Shown here: positions 27,144 to 36,020 of the stretch, piece by piece
How positions within the stretch are numbered: position 1 is the first letter of the stretch
Layout: every line of letters starts with the position of its first letter
Position numbers and translations under genes: made by a program
Origin: Collinsella tanakaei
GTDB taxonomy: Bacteria; Actinomycetota; Coriobacteriia; Coriobacteriales; Coriobacteriaceae
Direction: 5' to 3'
Assembly: GCF_016902615.1 (NCBI RefSeq)
Contig: NZ_JACJMB010000008.1
Location: 1 to 64,000, forward strand
DNA: 64,000 nt
The notes under the pieces: generated by a model
Databases searched by the model: none
What the model saw: only the letters and a program-made list of their open reading frames with translations
What the model was told of the DNA's origin: nothing

Positions 27144-27934
27144 TGCCGATCGGACCCGCTCGCATGCCGCTGCTCGACCACCTGGGTGAGCTGCGGCGCC
27201 GTCTGACCATCGTTGTCGTGTCCGTCCTCGTGGCGACCGTCGTCATGTACTTCGCCACGCCGGTTATCGTCGACATCCTGAAGGATCCCATCGCCTCGAA
27301 GCTGCCCGAGGGCACGAACTTCGTGATCACCACCTCGCTCGGCGGTTTCTCCATCCGATTCAACATCGCGCTCAAGGTTGCCGTCGTCATGTGCACGCCC
27401 ATGATCGTGTGGCAGATCCTGGCGTTCTTCCTGCCGGCGCTCAAGCCGAATGAGCGCAAGTGGGTCGTCCCCACGGTGCTCGCCTCGGTGGCGCTGTTCT
27501 TCCTCGGCGCGATCTTCAGCTACTTCATCATCATCCCGGCAGGTTTCGAGTGGCTGATCGGCGAGACCATGTCCATCGCCGAGGTGCTGCCGAGCCTCGA
27601 GGACTACATCAACATCGAGATGCTCCTCATGATCGGCTTCGGCGTGGCGTTCCAGCTGCCGCTCATCGTGTTCTACCTCGCGGTGTTCCATATCGTTCCG
27701 TACGCGAGCTTCCGCGCGGCATGGCGCTACATCTACGTCATCATGCTCATCGTGTCCGCCTCGGTGACGCCGGATGCGAGCCCGGTGACGCTCATCTTCA
27801 TGTACGCGGCGATGCTCGCCCTGTACGAGATCTCGCTGTTCATCACCCGCATCGTGATCGTGGCGCGCGAAGGCAAGCAGGGCCTCTACGGCAGCCGCCT
27901 GTCGTTCATGTCCGATGACGAGGATGATGAGTAG
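27143..27934 (+). CDS. tatC: Sec-independent translocase subunit TatC
   Basis: 263 aa, six membrane spans. The signal-peptide receptor motif LLDHLGELRRRL lies at residues 9-20 and the ASVTPDASPVT segment near the fifth span is characteristic. Forms the Tat receptor with the TatA/B-type protein encoded upstream. Likely cargo in this window is the twin-arginine lipoprotein MsmE. Translationally coupled to tatA and three bases from hypA. Confidence 0.95.
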   Translation: MPIGPARMPLLDHLGELRRRLTIVVVSVLVATVVMYFATPVIVDILKDPIASKLPEGTNFVITTSLGGFSIRFNIALKVAVVMCTPMIVWQILAFFLPALKPNERKWVVPTVLASVALFFLGAIFSYFIIIPAGFEWLIGETMSIAEVLPSLEDYINIEMLLMIGFGVAFQLPLIVFYLAVFHIVPYASFRAAWRYIYVIMLIVSASVTPDASPVTLIFMYAAMLALYEISLFITRIVIVAREGKQGLYGSRLSFMSDDEDDE

Positions 27935-27937
27935 CGG

Positions 27938-28300
27938 ATGCACGAGCTGGGACTTGTTTCCGGAATTCTCGATGTAGCGATCAAGACGGCGCGTGAGGCT
28001 GGTGCCTCGCGCGTCGTTTCCGTATCGCTGCGCATCGGTGACATGGCCGAGGTGAACGAGGAGTCGATGGACTTCGCCTGGGATATCCTTCGCGAAGACG
28101 ACCCGCTGACGGCTGAGGCCGAGATGCAGGTCGAGTACGTGCGTCCGAAAAGCGTGTGCGTGAGCTGTGGGCATGAGTTCACCCACGACCGCTTCCACCT
28201 ACGCTGCCCCGAATGCGGTAGCGGCCAGACGGTGCTTCTGGCTGGCCGCGAGATGGATATCGTGTCAATGGAGATCGAAACCCCGGATGACGACGGGTGA
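27938..28300 (+). CDS. hypA: Nickel insertion protein HypA
   Basis: 120 aa. Begins MHELGLV, giving the nickel ligand H2, and has the structural zinc site CVSCGHEF...CPEC around residues 73-92. Delivers nickel to [NiFe] hydrogenase (or urease) together with HypB. Only three bases separate it from tatC and 31 from hypB, so nickel insertion and Tat export genes are co-transcribed here, though no hydrogenase subunit gene is in the window. Confidence 0.94.
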   Translation: MHELGLVSGILDVAIKTAREAGASRVVSVSLRIGDMAEVNEESMDFAWDILREDDPLTAEAEMQVEYVRPKSVCVSCGHEFTHDRFHLRCPECGSGQTVLLAGREMDIVSMEIETPDDDG

Positions 28301-28331
28301 GGCGCGCCCTCGCGTGCCCGAAGGAGGATAT

Positions 28332-29006
28332 ATGGCAGAGAAGACCGTGGAGATCGGAAGCTCCATCCTGAGCCGCAATGAGCGTCTGGCCTCTGAGCTG
28401 CGCGAGCGCTTCGCGAAGACGCGTACCTATGTGGTGAACGTGTTGTCGAGCCCCGGCTCGGGCAAGAGCTCGACCATCCTCGCCACGAACGAGATTCTGC
28501 GCGAGCGCTTCGGCCTGCGCTGCGCCGTCATCGAGGGCGATATCGCGAGCGACGTGGATGCCGTCAAGATGAAGGAGGCGGGCATGCCCGCCATCCAGAT
28601 CAACACGGGCGGCTTGTGCCACCTCGAGGGCAATATGATCAGCCAGGCGATCGACGCGCTCGACGCCGGCGTCGGCCTCGACAACATCGACGTCATCTTC
28701 ATCGAGAACGTGGGCAACCTCGTGTGTCCTGTCGACTTCGATTTGGGTGAGAACCTCGCCGTCATGATCCTGTCCGTCCCGGAGGGCGATGACAAGCCCA
28801 TCAAGTACCCGGGTATCTTCCAGCATGCAGGCGCGCTGCTGCTGAACAAGATCGACGTCGCGCCGGCATTCGACTTCGACATGGACGGCTACAACCGTAC
28901 GCTCGACGACCTGAACCCTGAGGCCCCGCGCTTTTCGATCAGCGCCACGAAGGGCGAGGGCATGGACGCGTGGGCGGGGTGGCTCGCCGCGCAGATGGGC
29001 AGATAA
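28332..29006 (+). CDS. hypB: Hydrogenase nickel incorporation GTPase HypB
   Basis: 224 aa GTPase. P-loop SSPGSGKSS near residues 39-47, metal-binding GGLCHLEGNM near 93-102, and ENVGNLVCPVDFDLGE near 134-149 are the family hallmarks. It lacks the His-rich N-terminal stretch that stores nickel in some homologues. GTP hydrolysis drives nickel transfer with HypA. AAGGAGG five bases before ATG 28332 fixes the start. Confidence 0.95.
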   Translation: MAEKTVEIGSSILSRNERLASELRERFAKTRTYVVNVLSSPGSGKSSTILATNEILRERFGLRCAVIEGDIASDVDAVKMKEAGMPAIQINTGGLCHLEGNMISQAIDALDAGVGLDNIDVIFIENVGNLVCPVDFDLGENLAVMILSVPEGDDKPIKYPGIFQHAGALLLNKIDVAPAFDFDMDGYNRTLDDLNPEAPRFSISATKGEGMDAWAGWLAAQMGR

Positions 29007-29140
29007 GGGCCGAACAGGACGGCTTGCGGTTGGGAAGATGCGGATAATTCGCGCGTGCGGCTCACTTGTGGTACGTTGCGGTACACGACTTTGACGCCTG
29101 CGGCGTGCGCTGCGGGTGCATATATAGGTAAGGAGCCGCT

Positions 29141-31741
29141 TTGAAGCTCGTCATCACAGAGAAAAACGATGCCGCGCAACAGATTGCCCGTCTGCTCAGC
29201 ACGGTCGGAAAGCCCAAGGCCGATAAGGTCTACAACACCCCTGTCTACCGCTTTACGGTTGACGGTGAGGAGTGGGTCACCATCGGTCTGCGCGGCCACA
29301 TCCTGGCGCCCGATTTCCCCACCGAGCTCAAGTTCGACAAGAAGCTCGGCTGGTATGCCATCTCCCAGGAGGGCGAGATGCTGCCCGCCGACGTGCCGGA
29401 CGGTCTGGCTCGCCCGCCGTATGAGTCCAAGCGCAAGCCGTTCCTCAAGGACGGCATCGACATCAAGGGCTGGAAGGTGCCGAGCCTGCCGTATCTGGTG
29501 TGGGCGCCCATCGAGAAGCTTCCGGCGGAGAAGGAGATCATCCGCGCGCTCAAGAACCTCGCGAAGAAGGCCGACTCCGTGGTGATCGGCACGGACTTCG
29601 ACCGCGAGGGCGAGCTGATCGGCTCCGATGCCCTCGCCATGGTGCGCGACGTCGCGCCGGACGTGCCCGTGTCGCGCGCCCGCTACTCCGCCTTCACCAA
29701 GGCTGAGATCGATCATGCCTTCGCGAACCTCGTGGAGCTCGACCAGAACCTGGCGGACGCTGGCGAGTCCCGCCAGTACATCGACCTCATCTGGGGCGCC
29801 GCGCTCACGCGCTACCTCACCATGGCGAAGTTCGGCGGCTTCGGCAATGTGCGCTCCGCCGGTCGCGTGCAGACGCCCACGCTCGCCCTGGTCGTTGAGC
29901 GCGAGCGCGAGCGTCTCGCCTTCAAGCCCGAGGACTACTGGGTCATCTCCGGCGAGGCGCGTCCCGCCGGCGCCGATGACGATGCCGCCTTCAAGATCAC
30001 GCATACCCAGGGGCGCTTTACCGACCAGCAGGCCGCATCCACCGCGTTTTCCCACGTGGAGGGCGCCAGTACGGGCACTGTCACGAGCGTGGTCAAGAAA
30101 AGCCGCACCCAGCGTCCGCCTGCGCCGTTCAACACCACGTCGCTGCAGGCCGCGGCGGCCGCCGAAGGCATCAGCCCGGCGCGTACCATGCGCATCGCCG
30201 AGTCGCTCTACATGGACGGTCTCATCTCGTATCCGCGCGTCGACAACACGGTCTACCCGCGTTCGCTCGACCTGCGCGCTACGGTGAAGGCGATCGCGGA
30301 GGTGCCGCAGTACGCGCCCGTCTGCCGCGAGCTGCTCTCGCGTGAGAAGCTCACCGCTACACGCGGCAAGACCGAGACGACGGACCACCCGCCCATCTAT
30401 CCCACGGCGCCTGCGGACCCCACGAAGCTTGAGCCCGCGCAGTGGAAGCTCTACAACCTGATCGCCCGCCGCTTCTTGGCGACGCTGTCCGACGCTGCCG
30501 TCATCGAGGGCACGAAGATCGAGATCGACGTCGCGGGCGAGCCGTTTGCAGCATCCGGCGACGTGCTCAAGGTCCCGGGCTTTCGCGGCGTGTACCCCTT
30601 CGGCTTGAAGAAGGACGAGCAGCTGCCCGCCCTTGAGCAGGGGGATACCGTCGACATCCGCGACATGCAGCTCGAGGCAAAGCAGACCGAGCCGCCGGCG
30701 CGCTATTCCCAAGGCAAGCTCGTGCAGGAGATGGAGAAGCGTGGCCTGGGCACCAAGTCCACGCGCGCGAGCATCATCGAGCGCCTCTACCAGGTGAAGT
30801 ACTTCAAGGGCACGCCGAGCGGTCCCATCGAGCCGAGCCAGCTCGGCATGGCGATCATCGACGCGCTCCACGAGTTCGCGCCGCGTATCACCACCCCGGA
30901 TATGACGAGCGAGCTCGAAGAGGACATGACACACGTGGCCGAGGGCATCGATACCCAAGACCAGGTGGTCTACCACTCTCGCGCGCTGCTTGCGGGCATG
31001 CTCGATGCGCTTATCGAGCATAAGGACGACCTGGGCGAGGCGATCTCGGACGCCGTGACGGCAGACGCCAAGGTGGGTACCTGCCCCAAGTGCGGCAAGG
31101 ACCTCGTCATGAAGACGAGCGCCAAGACCCGTGGCAGCTTCATCGGCTGCATGGGCTGGCCCGATTGCGACGTGACCTATCCCGTGCCCTCCGGCGTGCG
31201 CGTAAGCCCGCTCGAGGGCGAGGCTGCCGTGTGCCCTGAGTGCGGAGCGCCGCGCATCAAGTGCCAGCCGTTCCGTCAGAAGGCCTACGAGATCTGCGTG
31301 AACCCCAAGTGCCCCACGAACTACGAGCCCGACCTGAAGGTGGGGGAGTGCAAGGTCTGCGCCGAGGCCGGCCGCCACGGCGATCTGATTGCGCACAAGT
31401 CCGAGAAGAGCGGCAAGCGCTTCATCCGATGCACGAACTACGAGGAGTGCGGCGTGTCCTATCCGCTGCCCGGGCGTGGCAAGCTCGAAGCGACCGGTGA
31501 GGTCTGTGAGCATTGCGGCGCGCCGATCGTGGTGGTGCACACCGCGCGCGGTCCGTGGCGCATCTGCGTGAACATGGACTGCCCGGGCAAGGAGAAGAAG
31601 ACGACGACCCGCGGGCGCAAGGGCGCCTCGACTGCGAAGAAGCCGGCTGCCAAGAAGACTGCCGCGAAGAAGACCGCAACGAAGTCGACGAAGAAGACGA
31701 CGGCCAAGAAGGCCTCAAGCACGAAGAAGGTCGCCGAGTAG
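29141..31741 (+). CDS. topA: Type IA DNA topoisomerase, archaeal-like TopA with four zinc ribbons and a basic tail
   Basis: 866 aa. Relaxes negative supercoils by single-strand passage. The Toprim domain has E7 (ITEKNDAA) and DFDRE at 152-156; the active-site tyrosine is Y364 in LISYPRVDNT; GRVQTPTL is at 241-248. The N-terminus (TEKN rather than the bacterial ESPAK) and the SRQYIDLIWGAALTRY block resemble archaeal TopA. Four CxxC zinc ribbons follow from about residue 648, then a Lys/Ala/Thr-rich histone-H1-like tail of about 50 residues. Start is TTG 29141, preceded by AAGGAG. Monocistronic. Confidence 0.93.
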   Translation: MKLVITEKNDAAQQIARLLSTVGKPKADKVYNTPVYRFTVDGEEWVTIGLRGHILAPDFPTELKFDKKLGWYAISQEGEMLPADVPDGLARPPYESKRKPFLKDGIDIKGWKVPSLPYLVWAPIEKLPAEKEIIRALKNLAKKADSVVIGTDFDREGELIGSDALAMVRDVAPDVPVSRARYSAFTKAEIDHAFANLVELDQNLADAGESRQYIDLIWGAALTRYLTMAKFGGFGNVRSAGRVQTPTLALVVERERERLAFKPEDYWVISGEARPAGADDDAAFKITHTQGRFTDQQAASTAFSHVEGASTGTVTSVVKKSRTQRPPAPFNTTSLQAAAAAEGISPARTMRIAESLYMDGLISYPRVDNTVYPRSLDLRATVKAIAEVPQYAPVCRELLSREKLTATRGKTETTDHPPIYPTAPADPTKLEPAQWKLYNLIARRFLATLSDAAVIEGTKIEIDVAGEPFAASGDVLKVPGFRGVYPFGLKKDEQLPALEQGDTVDIRDMQLEAKQTEPPARYSQGKLVQEMEKRGLGTKSTRASIIERLYQVKYFKGTPSGPIEPSQLGMAIIDALHEFAPRITTPDMTSELEEDMTHVAEGIDTQDQVVYHSRALLAGMLDALIEHKDDLGEAISDAVTADAKVGTCPKCGKDLVMKTSAKTRGSFIGCMGWPDCDVTYPVPSGVRVSPLEGEAAVCPECGAPRIKCQPFRQKAYEICVNPKCPTNYEPDLKVGECKVCAEAGRHGDLIAHKSEKSGKRFIRCTNYEECGVSYPLPGRGKLEATGEVCEHCGAPIVVVHTARGPWRICVNMDCPGKEKKTTTRGRKGASTAKKPAAKKTAAKKTATKSTKKTTAKKASSTKKVAE

Positions 31742-31769
31742 GGTCGCCGCTCGTCTGGATATCATTGCT

Positions 31770-31830
31770 CTGTCCGCCCTGGCTGTGTCCCCTGCGAACG
31801 TTTCGCAGAACGCGCGGCCAGGGCGGACAG
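31770..31830. terminator. Compound hairpin between convergent topA and zinc-ribbon gene
   Basis: A 14-bp perfect outer stem (CTGTCCGCCCTGGC with GCCAGGGCGGACAG) encloses an inner hairpin TGCGAA-CGT-TTCGCA. It can end transcription from both sides; no long U-run is present. Confidence 0.65.
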
Positions 31831-31856
31831 CTTCACGTTAACGCTTTTGACGGCCG

Positions 31857-34040
31857 TTACAGGACGAGCGTCGAGTCGCGAGTGAGGTCGCTTCCTGCAG
31901 AAGCGCCGTTGCTGTCGACGATCAGGACATCATGGGCGCCGAAGGAGGTGGGGCCGGCAGTTCCCTCTTCCAGGACGTATACGATGCCGTCCTCGCAGCG
32001 GTAATAGCTTCTCTCGGTCGCCTGGGCGGCCAGGGTGCGGGAGGTTTCCTCGATAGCGGTGTCGGTATCGAGGAAATGCCCGTCGGTGGTCGAGAAGAAC
32101 GTCTCGAGGGCGTCGACGGTCGCCGCGCGCAGGTCGTTTTCGCTCATGCCGAGTGCCTCGGTGGCGGAGAGCTGCTCGCCGGTCTCGAGGTCGAAGAACA
32201 TGCCGCTGACGAAGCGCGTGCCGTGCGCGCCACCGTAAAAGCCGTAGGTATCGGTGCGGACGGACGCGACGCCGTCCTGGATGGAGACGATGTCGGCCGC
32301 ATAGCCGTGGTCCTGTTCCTCGCCGGAGTCGAAGGTCCAGGCTTCCGCCTGCCTCCGCCGTTCCTCGACGCGCGTACGCAGGAAGTCGTTGATGACGGCG
32401 ACGCCTGCGGGAGCGTCTCCTTCCTCGACGCAGATCTCGGAATAGCGCCAGATGACCTCCTGGTCGAACTCGAGACCAGGGCCCTGTGAGGAAGCGAGCG
32501 ATGAGGTCTCCTCGTGCTCCTGCACGGTGTAGGCGGGACTGCCCGCAGCGGGTGCTGACTCCGCATCCGTTTCGGCATCCGGGTCGATGGCGCCGGATGC
32601 CTCACGGAGGAAGTCGAGCGTCTGCTGCGTCAGCTCGAGGGTCTCGTCGAGCTGGTCGGTGCCGCCCCTGGCGCTGAGCACAAGATGGCGCGAGGATTGC
32701 TCGATGCCAGCGGTGAGATCTGCTATCTCCTCCTCGTCAATCTCCCTGTCGTCATGGAAGCAGCGATACCCCTGGTCTTCGTAGATGTAGTCGAGCGTCA
32801 AGGTGGGCGCGAAGGTCGTGCCGTCAAAGGCGTAATAGCGCAGGGTCATGCTCGGCTGGCCTTCCGCTGCATGGGGCGATTCACCGTAGGTGCATGCCGA
32901 AAGCTCCAGCACGCCATCGTGCAGGTATGTCGTGAAGCATGCGTAACCGCCATCAAGCTTCTCGAGCACGCCGGGCTCGTTGAAGACAAGGTCGATCGCG
33001 CCGTCCCGATAGGCCCAGACTTCGACGGCGAACGCATCGACCTGTTGCTCAAGGTATCCGTCGACGCCCTCGATAAAGGTGGGGTGCGTGTTGTAGACGA
33101 CGACAAGCTCCTCAGTGCCGTCGCCGTTGAAGTCGATGAGCTGGGCGAAGCACAGCCCGGTCATCATGTTCGTGCTCAAAGCGCCAGATGTCGTCCACGC
33201 GGGCTCGCCCACTTGCGCGATGTAGTCCTGGCACTTCTGCCAATAAAGCTCGTAGGCGGTCGGCTGGGGCGTCTGCGCGTCCGCATCGGGATCGGGGGCG
33301 ACGACGATATCAGTCTCCGCATCCTGGTTGTCCGGCTCATACTCGAGGGGCAGCTGCTGGGGCACCTGCGAGGCGCTGGTGTCCCCGGTGCCGTCGGATG
33401 TCGTCTCGTTGACGATGTAGAGGACATAGGAGCCCTGCGGGAGGTCGTCGCCGAAGTCGGCCATGGTGAAGCCTCCCGGGCCGTCGACGTTCAAGCAGTA
33501 CGGGGTGGTTTCGAGCTTGGACTGCGGGTCATCCTGCCCTGCATCGGGATTGACGAGCGATGCGCTATACAGGGTGATCGGCTCATCGGCGACGTCGTGG
33601 GGGATGATGCGCGTGGCGCGCGCGACCGGCACGCTCTCGTCTTGGCCAAAGCGGACTTCGGTTGGATGCTTCCCGAACAAGAGGATGCAGGCGACGACGA
33701 TGACGGCGATAAGCACGATGGCTGCGATGGTGACGATGGCGCCGCGGCGAGGGTTCTTCTTGGGTGCCGTTTGGGCTCCGGGCATATCCGCTGTTGCGGG
33801 CGGAATGGGTGGGTGTGGCGCCGTGTTCGGTGGCTCAGATGTGGTATCAACGGTGCGATCGGGCGCTGTGGATGACCGATCGAGGGCGGCGGTTTTCGGG
33901 TCGGTGTGTGGCTGGGGGGCGTCTTGCGGGGAAGATGGGGCCTCGATGGGCACGGGTTCCGGATGCGCAACCGGGGCGCCGCATCTCGTGCAGAAGCGCA
34001 TGCCCGGCTTCAGCTCATTACCGCAGTTGGTGCAAAACAT
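31857..34040 (-). CDS. Zinc-ribbon membrane protein with large outer region (DUF3298-like C-terminus)
   Basis: 727 aa. Begins with a zinc ribbon C3-x2-C6 / C17-x2-C20, a Pro/Thr-rich linker, one membrane span at about 101-123, and about 600 outer residues. The middle has an FG-GAP/EF-like LIDFNGDGTEELVVVYN segment (possible calcium site); the C-terminal YGGAHGTRFVSGMFFDLETGE block resembles the DUF3298 domain of surface proteins. Function unknown; a sensor or cell-wall interaction is conceivable. The start at 34040 follows GGAGG at five bases. Monocistronic, divergent from tmk. Confidence 0.8.
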   Translation of the reverse strand: MFCTNCGNELKPGMRFCTRCGAPVAHPEPVPIEAPSSPQDAPQPHTDPKTAALDRSSTAPDRTVDTTSEPPNTAPHPPIPPATADMPGAQTAPKKNPRRGAIVTIAAIVLIAVIVVACILLFGKHPTEVRFGQDESVPVARATRIIPHDVADEPITLYSASLVNPDAGQDDPQSKLETTPYCLNVDGPGGFTMADFGDDLPQGSYVLYIVNETTSDGTGDTSASQVPQQLPLEYEPDNQDAETDIVVAPDPDADAQTPQPTAYELYWQKCQDYIAQVGEPAWTTSGALSTNMMTGLCFAQLIDFNGDGTEELVVVYNTHPTFIEGVDGYLEQQVDAFAVEVWAYRDGAIDLVFNEPGVLEKLDGGYACFTTYLHDGVLELSACTYGESPHAAEGQPSMTLRYYAFDGTTFAPTLTLDYIYEDQGYRCFHDDREIDEEEIADLTAGIEQSSRHLVLSARGGTDQLDETLELTQQTLDFLREASGAIDPDAETDAESAPAAGSPAYTVQEHEETSSLASSQGPGLEFDQEVIWRYSEICVEEGDAPAGVAVINDFLRTRVEERRRQAEAWTFDSGEEQDHGYAADIVSIQDGVASVRTDTYGFYGGAHGTRFVSGMFFDLETGEQLSATEALGMSENDLRAATVDALETFFSTTDGHFLDTDTAIEETSRTLAAQATERSYYRCEDGIVYVLEEGTAGPTSFGAHDVLIVDSNGASAGSDLTRDSTLVL

Positions 34041-34225
34041 CGCGTCCTCCCGTCCCATGGGATAGATGGACCCTGAGGGGGTCAGCTCCATCATAGGCGA
34101 TGTGGGGCTTTGTGCTGGCGCGACTCGGTGTATACAAGGTGCAGCGGCTTGAGGCGGCTGCGCGCACGCGTCAGTGTATGATGTGTCCTACATCAGGACG
34201 GCGGGTGCCAAAGGAGGCATATCTC

Positions 34226-34888
34226 GTGTTCATCACACTCGAGGGAATCGACGGATGCGGCAAGTCGACGCAGGCGCGCCTGCTGGCAGCGGCGCTGGAG
34301 GGTGCCGGGCATACGGTCGTTACCGTGCGCGAGCCGGGCGGCGTCGACATTTCCGAGCAGATCCGCGCGATCCTGCTCGACCCCGCCAACAGCACCATGA
34401 GCGACACCTGCGAGCTGTTGCTCTACGCGGCGGCGCGCGCCCAGGTGGTGCATGAGGTGATCGCGCCCGCGCTTGCAGCCGGGTCGGTCGTCGTGTGCGA
34501 CCGCTTCTTCGATTCCACGACGGCCTACCAGGGTTTTGCCGGCTCCTCGACGCGAGAGGACGCTGATGCGGCCAACGCGCTGGCTGTCGGTGATTTCCGG
34601 CCGGACCTGACGTTCGTGTTCGATATCGATCCGGCAGCGGCCGCCGCCCGTCGCGCCGAGCGCGCAGGAGGACCTGACCGCATGGAGGCCAAGGGTCTGG
34701 CGTTCCAGGAGCGCGTGGCGGAGGGATTTCGCACCATCGCCCGCGAGGAGCCCGGTCGCGTGCGCCTTGTGGACGCGACGCAGCCCGTCGACGCGGTGTT
34801 CGCCTGCGTGCTCGCCGAGCTCGCCCATGCGGGCCTGGCCATCGATGCCGCGAGCGCCCGCGCCGCGCTGCTTTCGGTGGGTGCCTAG
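34226..34888 (+). CDS. tmk: Thymidylate kinase
   Basis: 220 aa. Phosphorylates dTMP to dTDP. P-loop GIDGCGKST at about 6-14, the DR motif in CDRFFDSTTAYQG near 93-105 and EPGGV near 37-41. Start GTG 34226 follows AAAGGAGG. The next gene, holB, starts one base after the tmk stop; the tmk-holB-ricT order is a common Gram-positive DNA replication cluster. Confidence 0.95.
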   Translation: MFITLEGIDGCGKSTQARLLAAALEGAGHTVVTVREPGGVDISEQIRAILLDPANSTMSDTCELLLYAAARAQVVHEVIAPALAAGSVVVCDRFFDSTTAYQGFAGSSTREDADAANALAVGDFRPDLTFVFDIDPAAAAARRAERAGGPDRMEAKGLAFQERVAEGFRTIAREEPGRVRLVDATQPVDAVFACVLAELAHAGLAIDAASARAALLSVGA

Positions 34889-34889
34889 C

Positions 34890-36020
34890 ATGAGTACATC
34901 GCCGCGCAGCGGCCTGCTCGCCCAACTGGATACCCAGCCACGCGTGCGGGATTTCCTCGCCCGTGCCGTCGCGACGGGCAGGACGAGCCATGCCTACCTG
35001 TTCGTGGGCGCTCCCGGGTCGGGCAAGCTCGACGCCGCCTGGGCCCTCGCGCAGGCGCTTCTGTGCGACGAGGGCGGCTGCGGGGCATGCGACGCCTGCG
35101 TGCGCGTGGCGCGCCATACGCACCCCGACGTGCACCTCTTCCAGCCGGAGAGCGCTACGGGCTACCTGATCGCCCAGGTGCGCGACCTGCTTGAGGACGT
35201 GGCGCTTGCGCCCATCCGCGGCGCGCGCAAGGTCTATATCATCGACCGCGCTGAGCAGCTCCGTTCCAATTCGGCGAACGCGCTGCTGAAAACCCTCGAG
35301 GAGCCCCCAGCGCACACGACGTTCATCCTGCTTGGCACCTCGACCGACGTGATGCTTTCCACCATCGTCTCGCGCTGCCAGTGCGTGCCGTTCCGCATGC
35401 TGTCGACCGATGAGTCGGCCGAGGCGGTGGCGCATGCCACGGGCCTTGCGCTCGCGCGCTGCCGCATGGCGGTGGCGGTTGCGGGGAGCCCGGCGCGCGC
35501 CATCGAGTTTCTGAAGAGCGCTGAGCGCCAGGAGGCGCGCCGCCAGATGCTGCGCGCCGTCGACGCGTTGCCGCATGCGGACGAGGCGGACATCTTGCTT
35601 TCGGCAAAAGATCTCATGGGCGCGATCCGCGCGCCGCTCGCCGACGTGAAGTCGACTCAGCAGGCCGTGCTCGAGAGGGATGCGGACTATCTGTCTCGTG
35701 GAGCCTTGAAGCAGCTGGAGGAGCGCAACAAGCGCGAACTTACCGCCCGCGAGCGTTCGGGTATCATGGAAGCGCTGGCGAGCGTGCGCGTCCTTCTGCG
35801 CGATGTGCTGATGAGCCTCGAGGGCGTCGCGGACGGCGTCGTCGATGAGGACGCGGCAGATATCGTCGCGCGCCTTGCCGCCGTGACCACCACGTCCGGC
35901 GTCGTGTGCGCTCTGGACGCCGTGAGCGACGCGGAGCGGCGCATCGCCCGCAACATTACCCCTCAGCTGACCATCGAGGTCATGCTCTTCGATATCAGGA
36001 AGGCTCTTGTATGCCTGTAG
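34890..36020 (+). CDS. holB: DNA polymerase III delta-prime subunit
   Basis: 376 aa AAA+ clamp-loader subunit. Zinc-binding cysteines appear as CDEGGCGACDAC near residues 51-62; the P-loop GAPGSGKLDAA lacks the GKT/GKS ending, as expected for a non-hydrolysing delta-prime. NALLKTLEEPP and IVSRCQ (SRC arginine-finger motif) follow. Loads the sliding clamp with DnaX and delta. Overlaps the next gene by ten bases. Confidence 0.93.
   Translation: MSTSPRSGLLAQLDTQPRVRDFLARAVATGRTSHAYLFVGAPGSGKLDAAWALAQALLCDEGGCGACDACVRVARHTHPDVHLFQPESATGYLIAQVRDLLEDVALAPIRGARKVYIIDRAEQLRSNSANALLKTLEEPPAHTTFILLGTSTDVMLSTIVSRCQCVPFRMLSTDESAEAVAHATGLALARCRMAVAVAGSPARAIEFLKSAERQEARRQMLRAVDALPHADEADILLSAKDLMGAIRAPLADVKSTQQAVLERDADYLSRGALKQLEERNKRELTARERSGIMEALASVRVLLRDVLMSLEGVADGVVDEDAADIVARLAAVTTTSGVVCALDAVSDAERRIARNITPQLTIEVMLFDIRKALVCL

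Noticed and set aside
28889-31540. 883-codon frame antisense to topA
   Set aside because: topA has all its motifs on the plus strand; the antisense product has no recognisable fold and no ribosome site.
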